The position numbers and the translations under genes are program-made. The notes beneath the pieces are model-generated. The model was not told the DNA's origin and searched no databases. It was given only the letters and a program-made list of their open reading frames with translations. From Candidatus Thalassolituus haligoni (lineage in GTDB: Bacteria > Pseudomonadota > Gammaproteobacteria > Pseudomonadales > Oceanobacteraceae), in contig NZ_CP139482.1 in assembly GCF_041222825.1 (NCBI RefSeq), positions 2,952,001 to 3,016,000 on the forward strand: a DNA stretch of 64,000 nucleotides, read 5' to 3'. The first letter of the stretch is position 1; each line of letters begins with the position of its first letter. Shown here one piece after another: positions 1 to 9,085 of this stretch.

Positions 1-2
1 CG

Positions 3-92
3 CTGTACTTGCATCTGATGAGTCCAGCAGCTATCGGTATTCATGGTCAAAGCCTGGATGCCCAGGGGGAGAACGCTTTTCTGATTGACTAA
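3..92 (+). CDS. C-terminal end of an unidentified protein (partial)
   Basis: An open frame runs in from the left edge and stops with TAA at 90-92. It encodes about 29 residues, including the stretch MSPAAIGIHGQ. The peptide looks protein-like and the other two forward frames are closed or less plausible. Too little is present to name a family. The next gene starts 327 bp further on, so this is probably the end of a separate transcription unit. Confidence 0.4.
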   Translation: MYLHLMSPAAIGIHGQSLDAQGENAFLID

Positions 93-419
93 CGCTCGTT
101 TGGGCCTTGCTGCAACCGTTCAATGACTGGCTCCCGTGCTCTGGCGTGGAGCCGAACCCGCAACTGCATTCCCCGCAGCGCCGTGGAACGAGAACGTCCG
201 ACTCCTGACAAAATATTGACAAAACTTTCAAGGCAAACGCCAGAAAATATGCGTCCTCTTCCGGCAATCCTTGCCGCTCTGCCGTAATTATTGCCGCCTG
301 AAATCAGAAAATTAATATAATGCATTGAATTTAATAGAGTTTTATAAAAAACAAACAATGGCATGAAATTCGCTAAATACCTCTCATCTTAATAATCAAC
401 CGGCAAGAGGTAGCGACTG
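93..419. other. AT-rich intergenic region before the diguanylate cyclase
   Basis: No convincing gene is present here. Minus-strand open frames exist but have no recognisable sequence. Roughly positions 205-365 are AT-rich and hold a TATAAT-like hexamer near 315, which may be the -10 of a promoter for the gene at 420, but no good -35 sits at the usual distance. A purine-rich AAGAGG stretch about 9 bases before the GTG at 420 is a good ribosome-binding site. Confidence 0.4.
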
Positions 420-1361
420 GTGACCCCATTACAGAGCAGTGGCCAGGTCGGCAAAGCAATCGCCCCCTTTGGCGAACTGGCACTCAAGCCCGATATTCGG
501 CCCGACGTACTATTCCGGCTCACCGGCAAACTCCAGAGCACCCTCGAGCTGCCGCTGCTGATTGAAATTTTTTTCAAGAATATACAAAGCAGCGTATCTG
601 TCGACGGCATCAGCTATCGGGTACGTGACCGGCAGATTGTGGTTTGTCAGGGGAGAACCAGTGCCCACAGCGTTAACTATGAACTCAGTAACCACGGTGA
701 CAAGCTCGGCGAACTGGTTTTCTTCCGCTCCAGTCGTTTTCGCGAGTATGAACTGGCCAACATTGAGGGATTGCTTAGCACGCTGCTGCATCCCCTGCGT
801 AACGCCCTGCTTTACCGGGAAGCATTGGATGCGTCATTCAGGGACCCTCTGACCGGAGCTGGCAACCGGGTGGCACTGGATCGGACACTCGATCGGGAAA
901 TAGAGCTGAGCCGTCGCCATGCACAACAGCTGTCACTGCTCATGCTCGACCTGGACAAATTCAAAAGCATTAACGATCAACACGGCCACAGCAGCGGTGA
1001 TGCCGTGTTAAAAGAAACCGTACAAGCCATCACGGACTGTATGCGCCAGACCGACCTTTGTTTCCGTTATGGTGGAGAAGAATTTCTGGTATTACTGAGT
1101 AACGCCAGTCAGGCAGACGCCTTGATTGTCGCCGATCGCATTCGCGAAACCATCAGCAAACTGCTGATACCTGCGACTAAGACAACCACCATGACCGCAA
1201 CCGCCAGTATTGGCTGTGCCAGCCTGACCGCATCCGACTCGCGTCAAAGCCTGATTCACCGGGCAGATCTGGCGCTCTACACCGCCAAGAACCAGGGTCG
1301 AAACCGTGTGATAGGAGAAGCCGCTCTGTCACAGGGGCTGATAGAAGAAAAGCGCCAGTAG
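420..1361 (+). CDS. GGDEF-domain diguanylate cyclase
   Basis: This protein should make cyclic di-GMP from two GTP molecules in the cytoplasm. The C-terminal GGDEF domain starts near residue 140 (DPLTGAGNR). Its active-site signature is GGEEF at residues 218-222. An inhibitory I-site, RQTD at 209-212, lies exactly five residues before it, so product feedback inhibition is expected. The first 135 residues form a sensor-like region with no membrane segments; GAF-like folding is a guess. The start is GTG, chosen for the AAGAGG ribosome-binding site upstream. The gene converges on rluB and the two share a hairpin between their stop codons. No EAL or HD-GYP domain is present. The input signal cannot be read from the sequence. 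Confidence 0.88.
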   Translation: MTPLQSSGQVGKAIAPFGELALKPDIRPDVLFRLTGKLQSTLELPLLIEIFFKNIQSSVSVDGISYRVRDRQIVVCQGRTSAHSVNYELSNHGDKLGELVFFRSSRFREYELANIEGLLSTLLHPLRNALLYREALDASFRDPLTGAGNRVALDRTLDREIELSRRHAQQLSLLMLDLDKFKSINDQHGHSSGDAVLKETVQAITDCMRQTDLCFRYGGEEFLVLLSNASQADALIVADRIRETISKLLIPATKTTTMTATASIGCASLTASDSRQSLIHRADLALYTAKNQGRNRVIGEAALSQGLIEEKRQ

Positions 1362-1373
1362 CGCTCTTCTTCT
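1343..1373. terminator. Hairpin between convergent dgc and rluB
   Basis: A 13-bp inverted repeat with one mismatch (AGAAGAAAAGCGC / GCGCTCTTCTTCT) and a 5-base loop spans the end of the cyclase gene, including its stop codon. It lies 10 bp from the rluB stop. The arms end in pyrimidine-rich runs rather than a clean T tract, so terminator function in both directions is likely but not certain. Confidence 0.5.
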
Positions 1374-1382
1374 ATACCGCAT

Positions 1383-2237
1383 TCAGGCGTCAGGGCTGTG
1401 ACGCTTGGGGCGAGCGCTGGCTTGCTGACGAATTTTCTGGCGCTTCTGATGGCGCTGGAACTGCTCTTTCTCCTTCCCGATCAGACGGCGTATACGCTTG
1501 CGTTCCAGACCCACCGAATCCGACAAGTCATTCAATTCGCGCTGCCCCAACTCGACCCAGGTTCCGACCGGAATATTGGATGGCAGAAAAATACAGCCGT
1601 AACGTACGCGTTTAAGACGACTGACTTCAATACCCTGGCTTTCCCACAGGCGTCGAACCTCGCGGTTACGCCCTTCCATCAGCACAACGTGAAACCACTT
1701 GTTCTGACCTTCGCCATCGAAGTACTTCACATCGGCGAACTTGGCCATGCCATCATCCAGCAGCACGCCTTCTTTCAAACGGGTAATCATGGCTTCGTCA
1801 ACGTCACCACGTACCCGTACCGCATATTCGCGGTCAACACCGGTCGATGGATGCATCAGTCGGTTGGCCAACTCACCATCCGTGGTAAACAGCAATAAAC
1901 CACTGGTGTTAATATCCAGGCGGCCCACGTTGATCCAGCGCTCACCTTTGGTCTTGGGCAAATGCTCAAAGACGGTTGGACGCTTGTCTGGATCCGTGCG
2001 GCTACATACTTCACCGACCGGCTTGTTGTACGCCAGCACGCGACGGTCACGACCAATATCATCCAGTTTGATTGGACGACCATCGAGGCGCACGTCATCG
2101 TGTTTGTCGGCACGATCACCCAATACTGCGGTTTTGCCATTCAGGCCGACACGGCCTTCGGCAATCCAGCGTTCGGCTTCACGACGCGAGCTGGCAACGG
2201 CACTGACGGCGAGGATTTTCTGTATACGTTCTTTCAT
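1383..2237 (-). CDS. rluB: 23S rRNA pseudouridine synthase RluB
   Basis: RluB converts U2605 (E. coli numbering) of 23S rRNA to pseudouridine. Residues 1-50 form an S4 RNA-binding domain. The catalytic core carries GRLDINTSGL, in which Asp108 is the expected nucleophile, followed by the conserved REYAVRV region. The last 50 residues are very basic, as is usual in RluB relatives, and probably bind RNA. The ATG overlaps the scpB stop by four bases (ATGA), so the two are translationally coupled at the end of the scpA-scpB-rluB run. RluE/RluF relatives share the fold, but the scpAB context and the length of 284 residues favour RluB. Confidence 0.92.
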   Translation of the reverse strand: MKERIQKILAVSAVASSRREAERWIAEGRVGLNGKTAVLGDRADKHDDVRLDGRPIKLDDIGRDRRVLAYNKPVGEVCSRTDPDKRPTVFEHLPKTKGERWINVGRLDINTSGLLLFTTDGELANRLMHPSTGVDREYAVRVRGDVDEAMITRLKEGVLLDDGMAKFADVKYFDGEGQNKWFHVVLMEGRNREVRRLWESQGIEVSRLKRVRYGCIFLPSNIPVGTWVELGQRELNDLSDSVGLERKRIRRLIGKEKEQFQRHQKRQKIRQQASARPKRHSPDA

Positions 2238-3205
2238 GACTGGTTATCTTGTTTCCGGGCATCCTCTGCATCGTGTTCCGATGCCGCTGAGGTTGCAGAT
2301 GTCTGGGAAGCGTCCCGGTGTTCTGATTGCTGCAGACGGTCGATCAAATCGCCGAGCTGCTTCCGGGCCGGGCCGCCCTCTGTATTGCTACCTTGTTTTA
2401 CCTTGCTACCGCCGTGCGGGTCTTCTTCATTACGGGCAAACAGATTCTGTTCGACCTTGGCCACCAGCACGTCGGCCTGCGCCAGATCATCGGCAGTGGC
2501 ATCCAGCACATCTGCTCCACGCCTGGCGACGTCTTCATCTCGGGTAAATGTATAATCGTCATCAGGACGACGTTTGGCTTCGGCATCATCGCCCAATGCC
2601 AGCTTGCGATTGGCATCATCCAGTTCCCGTATTGCCATCAATGACGGTAGCTGATCGAGACTGCTGAGGCCAAAATAATCGAGAAATTCTGCCGTGGTGG
2701 CGAACAGGGCTGGTCGGCCAGGTACATCACGATGGCCAACCACTTTGATCCATTCACGCTCCAATAATGTTTTGATAATACTGGAACTGACCACAACCCC
2801 CCGCACATCTTCAATATCACCACGGCTAACGGGCTGACGATAGGCGATCAGCACCAGGGTTTCCAGCAATGCGCGGGTGTAACGCGGTGGCCGTTCTTCC
2901 CACAACCGGCTCACCCAGGGCATGGTGTGCTGACGCACTTGCAAACGATAACCGCTGGCGACCCTGACCAGTTCTATCCCCCGACCCTGCAGCTGGCTGT
3001 CCAGCAGCTCAAGTGCTGCCCGCAGTTCGGAGTTGAGTGGTTTACGCTGTTCATCAAACAAACTGGCCATCCGCTCCAGTGACATTGGCGCGGCATGCAC
3101 CAGCATCGCGGCTTCCAGCACAGACGCCAACTGCGCTGGCGTCAGGCCATGGCCAGCACCCGTTAGCCGGTATGAATCGCTGCCAGCTTCACTCATCGTC
3201 GGCAT
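2234..3205 (-). CDS. scpB: Condensin accessory protein ScpB
   Basis: ScpB is a winged-helix kleisin partner that binds ScpA and SMC/MksB-type ATPases in chromosome segregation. Residues 20-200 hold the paired winged-helix region, including PRYTRALLETLVLIAYRQPV and RGDIEDVRGV, both typical of the family. The remaining 120 residues are a charged, low-complexity tail rich in Asp, Ala and Gln, making the protein (323 residues) longer than Bacillus ScpB (about 200). The first ATG overlaps scpA by 17 bp; a second in-frame ATG at 3196 is equally possible. No SMC gene is in the window. Confidence 0.9.
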   Translation of the reverse strand: MPTMSEAGSDSYRLTGAGHGLTPAQLASVLEAAMLVHAAPMSLERMASLFDEQRKPLNSELRAALELLDSQLQGRGIELVRVASGYRLQVRQHTMPWVSRLWEERPPRYTRALLETLVLIAYRQPVSRGDIEDVRGVVVSSSIIKTLLEREWIKVVGHRDVPGRPALFATTAEFLDYFGLSSLDQLPSLMAIRELDDANRKLALGDDAEAKRRPDDDYTFTRDEDVARRGADVLDATADDLAQADVLVAKVEQNLFARNEEDPHGGSKVKQGSNTEGGPARKQLGDLIDRLQQSEHRDASQTSATSAASEHDAEDARKQDNQS

Positions 3206-4061
3206 ATGCTCCGCTGGATGGCTTTATACGGACATGGATCGGGCCAAATTGCTGCTGTTGCACCAATTCAACCAGTTTTTCCTTGACCAGTTCAAGCACG
3301 GCCAAAAACGTTACCACGACCCCCAAACGACCTTCTGCCGGATCGAACAGGTGAATAAAAACGATAAAATCATTGCCGCTCAACCGTTCCAGCACCTGGC
3401 TCATTCGTTCCCGCGTCGACAGTTGCTCACGCTGAACCTCATGATGCTCGGTTCGATCAACCCGCCGCAAAACATCCGCATACGCCAGCATCAATTCGCG
3501 CAGATCCACTTCTGGATGCAAACGCTTCAGCGTCGGCTGGTCAACCTTCAGACTGGCCTGCTGCCAATCGCGCTCCATACGCGGCAGCGCATCGAGGTCT
3601 TCAGCCGCTGTTTTGAAGCGTTCGTACTGCTGCAAACGCCGGATCAGCTCGGCACGGGGGTCTTCTTCCTCATCGCTGTCGCTGTCGCGGAGACGCGGCA
3701 ACAACATCCGGCTTTTGATCTCTGCCAACATGGCGGCCATGACCAAGTATTCGCCAGCCAATTCCAGCTGCATGGTTTGCATCATATCGATGTAACGCAA
3801 ATACTGGTCGACGATATCCGCCACGTTGACGTCAAGAATATCGAGATTCTGCTTGCGAATCAGATACAGCAACAGATCCAGTGGCCCTTCAAACTGCTCA
3901 AGGAAAACCTCCAGTGCATCTGGCGGTATGTATAAATCCAGCGGCAACTGGGTGAACGGCTGCCCCTGCACCAAGGCAAAGGGCATGTCACGCTGACCCG
4001 GAGTGGTTGATGCGACGGCATTGGCAGACGCTGGCAATACGTTGTCCTGCAAAGGTTTCAC
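3189..4061 (-). CDS. scpA: Condensin kleisin subunit ScpA
   Basis: ScpA is the kleisin that bridges SMC-type ATPase heads and recruits ScpB. The diagnostic N-terminal motif FEGPLDLLLYLIRKQNLDIL is present, followed by DQYLRYIDMM and AAMLAEIKSRMLLPR. The C-terminal winged helix includes FLAVLELVKEKLVEL. The start is taken as GTG at 4061 because AGGAG lies five bases upstream. The frame remains open to a TTG at 4127, but that start has no ribosome-binding site. A later ATG (about 3986) would leave only a short extension before the conserved domain. The gene precedes scpB in the same transcript; the gap to the upstream trpS is 165 bp. Confidence 0.9.
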   Translation of the reverse strand: MKPLQDNVLPASANAVASTTPGQRDMPFALVQGQPFTQLPLDLYIPPDALEVFLEQFEGPLDLLLYLIRKQNLDILDVNVADIVDQYLRYIDMMQTMQLELAGEYLVMAAMLAEIKSRMLLPRLRDSDSDEEEDPRAELIRRLQQYERFKTAAEDLDALPRMERDWQQASLKVDQPTLKRLHPEVDLRELMLAYADVLRRVDRTEHHEVQREQLSTRERMSQVLERLSGNDFIVFIHLFDPAEGRLGVVVTFLAVLELVKEKLVELVQQQQFGPIHVRIKPSSGAYADDE

Positions 4062-4226
4062 AGCCGCTCCTGACAGGTTATTGCAACACGTTTCATGGCC
4101 GTGAGTACAAGGCCAAAATAAGCCCAAAAGCGCAGTTTATACGTGATAAATGAGCAACCGGAGAGCATTTTTAATACAGCTATCGCAATCCAGTCAGAGC
4201 AACAGCGCTAGATTATCGATCGCCGC

Positions 4227-5441
4227 TTAGCGGTAGCTCAGACCCATCGCCTCACGTAACTCATCCAGCGTTGCACGAGCGGCATCGCGCGCCTTGTCAG
4301 TGCCATCGGCAATCAGACTGCGCAGTAAATCCGGCTCTTGTTGGTACTGAAAGGCACGGGCACGGATCGGCTCCTGTTCCGCCACTATCGCATCAATCAC
4401 CGGCTGCTTGCACTCCAGACAACCCCATTGCCCACCCCGGCAAGCACTCTGGACGCGCTGCTGTATGGCATCATCCGAATAGACCCGGTGAAACTGCCAT
4501 ACCGGGCAGACATCCGGATTACCGGGATCACTCAGTCTCACTCGCGCAGGATCGGTGCGCATCGTACGTATTTGCTGGCTGACCTCATCAGGCTCGGCTC
4601 GCAGCGGAATGGTATTGGCGCTGGAATTGGACATTTTTTCCCCATCCAGACCCGGCATTTTGGCCATCGGTGCCAGCATGACCTGCGGTTCAGGCAAGAT
4701 CGAGCGGCCAATGCCTTCCAGATAACCGATCAGCCGCTCCTGATCTGCCAGGGTCAGACTGGCCTGCTCACGCACCAGTGCCTGGGCCGTCAGCAAGGCA
4801 TCACCATTACCCTGGGATAAAAAATCCTTGCGTAATTCCTTGTACAATTTACCGGTTTTTTTGCCGAGTTTTTTTAACGCCAGCCGGGCATTATCCTCGA
4901 AGCCAGCTTCGCGGCCATACAAGTGATTAAAGCGTCGGGCCAGCTCGCGTGCCATTTCAATATGGGCAACCTGATCTGCACCTACCGGCACCAGGCCAGC
5001 ACGATAGGTGAGAATATCCGCCGCTTGCAGCAGGGGGTATCCGAGCAGACCGTAAGTCAATCCTTCCGATTCCCGCAGTAACGACTGCTTGTCTTTATAG
5101 CTGGGCACTCGTTCCAGCCAGCTCTGGGGCGTCAACATCGACAGCAGCAGGTGCAATTCTGCCTGCTCCGGCACCTTGCTCTGAATGAACAAGGTAGCCG
5201 AACCCGGATTAATCCCGACGGCCAGCCAATCGATCAGCATGTCCCAGACATTGGCCGACAGCGACTGAGGGTGTTCGTATTCCGTCGTCATGGCATGCCA
5301 GTCGGCGACAAAGAAAAAGCACTCGTACTCGTGCTGCAGGCGCACCCAATTTTTTAACACGCCATGATAATGACCGAGATGCAACCGGCCTGTCGGACGC
5401 ATGCCAGACACCACCCGCCGCTGGGAATCCACGGAGCTCAA
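4227..5441 (-). CDS. trpS: Tryptophan--tRNA ligase, first of two (long-linker type)
   Basis: This class I aminoacyl-tRNA synthetase charges tRNA-Trp. The ATP-binding HIGH motif appears as HLGHYHG in the context RRVVSGMRPTGRLHLGHYHG. The KMSKS loop appears as GEKMSNSSANT. The tail carries a CRGG...CLECK pair of cysteine clusters and ends with an AMGLSYR sequence. About 404 residues are predicted. The chosen TTG start (5441) has AGAGGGAC about six bases upstream, whereas the longer TTG frame to 5504 lacks a ribosome-binding site. It lies directly downstream of a second, different TrpRS gene on the same strand. Which of the two is essential cannot be told from sequence. Confidence 0.88.
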   Translation of the reverse strand: MSSVDSQRRVVSGMRPTGRLHLGHYHGVLKNWVRLQHEYECFFFVADWHAMTTEYEHPQSLSANVWDMLIDWLAVGINPGSATLFIQSKVPEQAELHLLLSMLTPQSWLERVPSYKDKQSLLRESEGLTYGLLGYPLLQAADILTYRAGLVPVGADQVAHIEMARELARRFNHLYGREAGFEDNARLALKKLGKKTGKLYKELRKDFLSQGNGDALLTAQALVREQASLTLADQERLIGYLEGIGRSILPEPQVMLAPMAKMPGLDGEKMSNSSANTIPLRAEPDEVSQQIRTMRTDPARVRLSDPGNPDVCPVWQFHRVYSDDAIQQRVQSACRGGQWGCLECKQPVIDAIVAEQEPIRARAFQYQQEPDLLRSLIADGTDKARDAARATLDELREAMGLSYR

Positions 5442-5538
5442 ATAACGTCCCTCTTGTATTGATCCAGCCGTTCGGGGTATTCCGGCGTCAGACGCCGGAG
5501 ACAATCCGTACCGATGACCCGCCTCACTGGATGGGCGT

Positions 5539-6600
5539 TCACAACAACCGGGCGATACCCACCGCCTGTCGCACCTCTGCCATCAGTGGTTCGCTAATGG
5601 CACGGGCCTTGGCAGCACCAGCCTGAAGTTGTTCTTCGATATCCTGCGGACGCTCCATCAGATCATGATAACGTTCACGCGCTTCGGCCAATTCCGCATT
5701 AATCAGCTCAAACAGCTGTTTCTTGGCTTCGCCCCAGGCAATACCTTCAGCAAACGCCTGACGCATGGCGGCGGTTTGGTCAGCGGTGGCAAAAGCCTGC
5801 CAGATCTGGAAGACCGTGGAGCTGTCCGGATCTTTGGCTTCACCCGGTTCCAGCAGGTTGGTCTTGATCTTGTTGATGTGTTTTTTCAGCTGTTTTTCAG
5901 GCAAAAAGAGCGGAATGGTATTGCCATAGCTTTTGCTCATCTTACGGCCGTCGAGACCTTGCAGCACTGCCACATGCTCATCCACCACATAGTCTGGCAG
6001 GGTCAGGATCGATGAATGGTTGCCGTAGATATGATTAAAGCGCTGTGCCATATCGCGGGCCATTTCGACATGCTGAATCTGATCCTTGCCCACGGGTACA
6101 TGAGAGGCGCCAAACATCAGGATATCCGCCGCCATCAATACCGGGTAACTGAACAGCCCCATGGTGATGGCCTTGTCGGCATCTTCACCTTCCGCCATAT
6201 TGGCATCTACAGATGCCTTATAGGCGTGCGCCCGATTCATCAGCCCCTTGGCGCAAATACAGCTAAGAATCCAGCACAGCTCGGTGATCTGGGGAATATT
6301 CGATTGACGATAAAAAACGGCTTTGCTGGTATCCAGCCCCAACGCCAACCAGGTAGCAGCAATTTCTTTGGTGGACTGCTGCACCGCAGCCGGATCCTGG
6401 CACTTGATCAGGGCATGGTAATCCGCCAGGAAATAGAAGGATTCGTTGGCGTCTTCCCTGCTGGCCTCAATTGCCGGACGAATGGCACCGACGTAGTTCC
6501 CCAGGTGAGGGGTTCCGGTGGTGGTGATACCGGTCAGCACCCGTTTGGGGCCGCTGGCTTGCGCGGTGACATTCGAGGTGTCTTGAGTCATACAAATCAT
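5539..6600 (-). CDS. trpS: Tryptophan--tRNA ligase, second of two (Pseudomonas-like type)
   Basis: This is a second TrpRS. Its HIGH-type motif is HLGN in [18 protein letters not shown], and its KMSKS loop is canonical ([12 protein letters not shown]). [12 protein letters not shown] and [11 protein letters not shown] resemble the Pseudomonas aeruginosa enzyme, although that protein is about 95 residues longer at the C-terminus. The length here is 353 residues from the ATG at 6600, or 350 from a second ATG at 6591; neither has a strong ribosome-binding site. It differs clearly from the neighbouring TrpRS in the signature motifs, so the pair is not a recent duplication. A MITE-like repeat lies directly upstream, between this gene and yciO. 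Confidence 0.9.
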   Translation of the reverse strand: MICMTQDTSNVTAQASGPKRVLTGITTTGTPHLGNYVGAIRPAIEASREDANESFYFLADYHALIKCQDPAAVQQSTKEIAATWLALGLDTSKAVFYRQSNIPQITELCWILSCICAKGLMNRAHAYKASVDANMAEGEDADKAITMGLFSYPVLMAADILMFGASHVPVGKDQIQHVEMARDMAQRFNHIYGNHSSILTLPDYVVDEHVAVLQGLDGRKMSKSYGNTIPLFLPEKQLKKHINKIKTNLLEPGEAKDPDSSTVFQIWQAFATADQTAAMRQAFAEGIAWGEAKKQLFELINAELAEARERYHDLMERPQDIEEQLQAGAAKARAISEPLMAEVRQAVGIARLL

Positions 6601-6663
6601 CCAGGCTGGCGAAACAACAAAACGCGCATCATACCGGTTTTATGCCCGACTGCCAGCCCGGTA

Positions 6664-6829
6664 CCAGACGCCCGTCGGACTTAGCGCTGTACCACAACGG
6701 AAAAGCGGGATTTGGCTTTTTTTGAACAAACCTTGGCTAAATAGAACCACTATTCACCTCAAATTCACGCAAAAACGACTACATCAGACTTTTCCTCACG
6801 ACCATCGCCCAAGCCCGACAGGCTCCTAG
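6664..6829. mobile_element. MITE-like repeat, CTAGGAGCCTGTC family, copy 1
   Basis: About 165 bp here are clearly similar to 29722-29888. Shared blocks include GGATTTGGCT, CACTATTC, CGCCCAAG and the right end GACAGGCTCCTAG (6817-6829). The left end is degenerate compared with the other copy. No coding potential is visible. The right end runs into the end of yciO and supplies its stop codon. Small non-autonomous elements of this kind are usually moved by a transposase elsewhere in the genome; none matching is visible here. Confidence 0.6.
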
Positions 6830-7449
6830 CCGAGGATATCCGATGCGTCACCAACGCCCTGCCGAACCAGCTCTGGCACCTCTTCGGTCATATCAATCAC
6901 AGTCGTGGCTTCAAAACCGCAGTAACCGCCATCAATAATCAGATCGAGCTGGTTTTCCAGCGTTTGACGAATGTCGTAGGGATCGGATAACGGCATGTCA
7001 TCGCCCGGCATAATCAGCGAACTGGTCATCAGCGGCTCGTTCATGGCATCCAGTAACGCCATGGCGATGGCGTTGTCAGGCACCCGAATGCCAATGGTGC
7101 GTTTTTTCGGGTGCATCAACAATCGCGGCACTTCGCGAGTAGCCGGCAAAATAAATGTGAAAGCACCCGGCGTATGGGCTTTGAGCAGTCGATACTGGCT
7201 GTTATCAACCTTGGCAAACGTTGCCAGCTCGGAAAAATCCCGACACAGCAGGGTAAAATTGTGCTTTGGTCCCAGTTGGCGCAGACGCTGAATCACTTCG
7301 GTGGCTTTTTTATCACCAATACGACAGGCCAGCGCGTAGGAGCAGTCCGTAGGTATAACCCCTACTCCTCCCTTGCGCAGTATCTCGACCGCCTGATTAA
7401 TCAGCCGGGCCTGGGGGTTTTCCGGATGTATCTGTAAAAACTGGCTCAC
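6826..7449 (-). CDS. yciO: YciO, Sua5/YrdC/YwlC-family protein
   Basis: YciO belongs to the family whose best-known members (TsaC/YrdC, Sua5) make threonylcarbamoyl-AMP for the t6A37 tRNA modification. YciO itself is a paralogue of less certain role. The core shows GVGVIPTDCSYALACRIGD, then KHNFTLLCRDFSEL and GAFTFILPATREVPRLL. Start: GTG at 7449 with AGGAG five bases upstream, giving 207 residues beginning VSQFLQIHPENPQ, which matches E. coli YciO at its start. Its TAG stop comes from the terminal CTAG of a dispersed repeat. The neighbour rnm (yciV) is also next to yciO in E. coli. Confidence 0.88.
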   Translation of the reverse strand: MSQFLQIHPENPQARLINQAVEILRKGGVGVIPTDCSYALACRIGDKKATEVIQRLRQLGPKHNFTLLCRDFSELATFAKVDNSQYRLLKAHTPGAFTFILPATREVPRLLMHPKKRTIGIRVPDNAIAMALLDAMNEPLMTSSLIMPGDDMPLSDPYDIRQTLENQLDLIIDGGYCGFEATTVIDMTEEVPELVRQGVGDASDILG

Positions 7450-7553
7450 ATGAGCTCCTGTAACATTCAAACTGTTGCCATTGGCAACACAACAACTGCC
7501 TTGCTAGCCAATATGGCCAACGAATACGTGACTTTCAGGCATATGACGACGAA

Positions 7554-8438
7554 TTACGCTGGGGTAGACACCTGCCACTGTTGCCATACCGGCGTAATCA
7601 GCGATGGAAACGTCGGCATTACGCCCAGTTCCAGGCCAAAACGATTCGGGCCATGGTAATCACTGCCGCAAGATCCGAGCATATTAAACTCCCGCGCCAA
7701 CGCCGCCATCTGGCCTGACTGGTTGCCGTCCATCTTGCCGTAACTCACTTCCAGCGCCTTGCCACCTGCAGCAGCAAAATCACGGATGCAGCTGCGCAGC
7801 TTGGTGCGGGTCATATTATAAAGGTGAGCATGGGCCAGCACCGGCGTGCCTCCGGCAGCCACAATCCATTCAACCGCCGTGGTCATTTCCGGCCAGCCGC
7901 TTTTGACATCCCCTATTTTGCCAGCGCCCAGCAATTTGCTGAACGCGTGCTGGATACTGGGCACCAGGCCCTTTTCAACCAGGTATTTGGCGAAATGGGG
8001 ACGCCCCAGCTGGTCTGCGCTGGTATTGCCGAAAGCGATCACTTCTGCCAGCGGTATGTCACAACGCAGTTTTTTCGCCAGCCGTGCTGCAATAATTTCC
8101 GCCCGCGCCGCCCGCACCGAGCTCTGATGCTGCTCGGCCTGTTGCATCACAGCGGCGTCCGGATCAAAACCGAGTCCAACAATATGAACCGATACACCGC
8201 TCCAGACCGTAGACAATTCAATCCCCGGTATCAGCCGGATCCCCAGCTCTGCTGCCGTATTCCGGCCGCGGCGGAACCCGTCTACCGTATCATGGTCTGT
8301 GATCGCCAGGGTTTTGATACCACGCCCGGCAGCAAGGCGTACCAGTTCATCCGGCGGAAAGTGGCCGTCGGACGCATTACTGTGGCAGTGTAAATCGATC
8401 TCTGAGTTCACGTGGACGCTCTTGGTAGGTTCAGCCAT
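7554..8438 (-). CDS. rnm: PHP-domain exonuclease Rnm (YciV/TrpH, RNase AM)
   Basis: This PHP-fold metal-dependent enzyme is a 5'-3' exonuclease in E. coli that trims 5' ends of rRNAs and degrades short oligonucleotides and 3',5'-bisphosphates. Metal-binding motifs are visible: DLHCHSNASDG (His17, His19), ITDHDT (Asp48-His49), PGIELS (Glu), LAHAHLY and GSCGSDYHGPN near the C-terminus. The length of 294 residues from the ATG at 8438 matches E. coli (293). That ATG was chosen because GGGGCG lies just upstream and homology begins there; the frame stays open further upstream. The gene is divergent from yciB, with 38 bp between the starts, so the two promoters must overlap. Confidence 0.88.
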   Translation of the reverse strand: MAEPTKSVHVNSEIDLHCHSNASDGHFPPDELVRLAAGRGIKTLAITDHDTVDGFRRGRNTAAELGIRLIPGIELSTVWSGVSVHIVGLGFDPDAAVMQQAEQHQSSVRAARAEIIAARLAKKLRCDIPLAEVIAFGNTSADQLGRPHFAKYLVEKGLVPSIQHAFSKLLGAGKIGDVKSGWPEMTTAVEWIVAAGGTPVLAHAHLYNMTRTKLRSCIRDFAAAGGKALEVSYGKMDGNQSGQMAALAREFNMLGSCGSDYHGPNRFGLELGVMPTFPSLITPVWQQWQVSTPA

Positions 8439-8476
8439 AATCGCCCCATTGTAATAGGACATAGAATGCGAAGCGA

Positions 8477-9082
8477 ATGAAGTTACTCTTGGATTTTTTA
8501 CCGATCGTTGTTTTTTTTCTGACCTACAAGTTCGCACCGGAACTGATTGAGTGGGTATCGCCCTGGTTGAATGCCAACCAGCAGGCCTCGCTACACGCTA
8601 TGGAACCGATTGTGCTGGCCACCGCCGTATTGATCCCGGCAACGATTCTGCAGATTCTCTACACCCGCCTGAGCACCGGCAAGGTCGAGAACATGCATCT
8701 GGTCACGCTGGCGCTGGTTGTCGTGATGGGCGGTGCCACGGTCATTCTGCAAGATAAAACCTTTATCCAATGGAAACCCACCGTCGTTAACTGGTTGTTT
8801 GCCGCTGCCTTTCTCGGCACCTACTGGGTCACCGGCACCACGCTGCTGCAGCGGATGATGGGGCAGAACCTGACCCTGCCCGTGTCAGTTTGGATACAGT
8901 TGAATTACGCCTGGGTTGCCTTTTTCCTGCTGAGCGGGATTGCCAATCTGGTTGTTGCCTACAACTTTTCTGAAGATATTTGGGTAAACTTCAAGTTATT
9001 TGGCCTACTGGGGCTGACTATTGTTTTTATCATGGCCCAGTCAATCTTTTTATACCGATACATGAACCATGAGGAACCCTGA
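8477..9082 (+). CDS. yciB: YciB, inner-membrane septation/envelope protein
   Basis: YciB (also called IspZ or septation protein A) is an integral inner-membrane protein linked to cell envelope synthesis. The start MKLLLDFLPIVVFFLTYKFA is typical of the family. Five or six hydrophobic segments follow, with the conserved QDKTFIQWKPTVVNWLF and ISKNLT-like GQNLTLPVSVW regions. The length of 201 residues is slightly above E. coli YciB (179). It begins the plus-strand run yciB-yciI, with only 3 bp between the two genes. Confidence 0.92.
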   Translation: MKLLLDFLPIVVFFLTYKFAPELIEWVSPWLNANQQASLHAMEPIVLATAVLIPATILQILYTRLSTGKVENMHLVTLALVVVMGGATVILQDKTFIQWKPTVVNWLFAAAFLGTYWVTGTTLLQRMMGQNLTLPVSVWIQLNYAWVAFFLLSGIANLVVAYNFSEDIWVNFKLFGLLGLTIVFIMAQSIFLYRYMNHEEP

Positions 9083-9085
9083 ACC

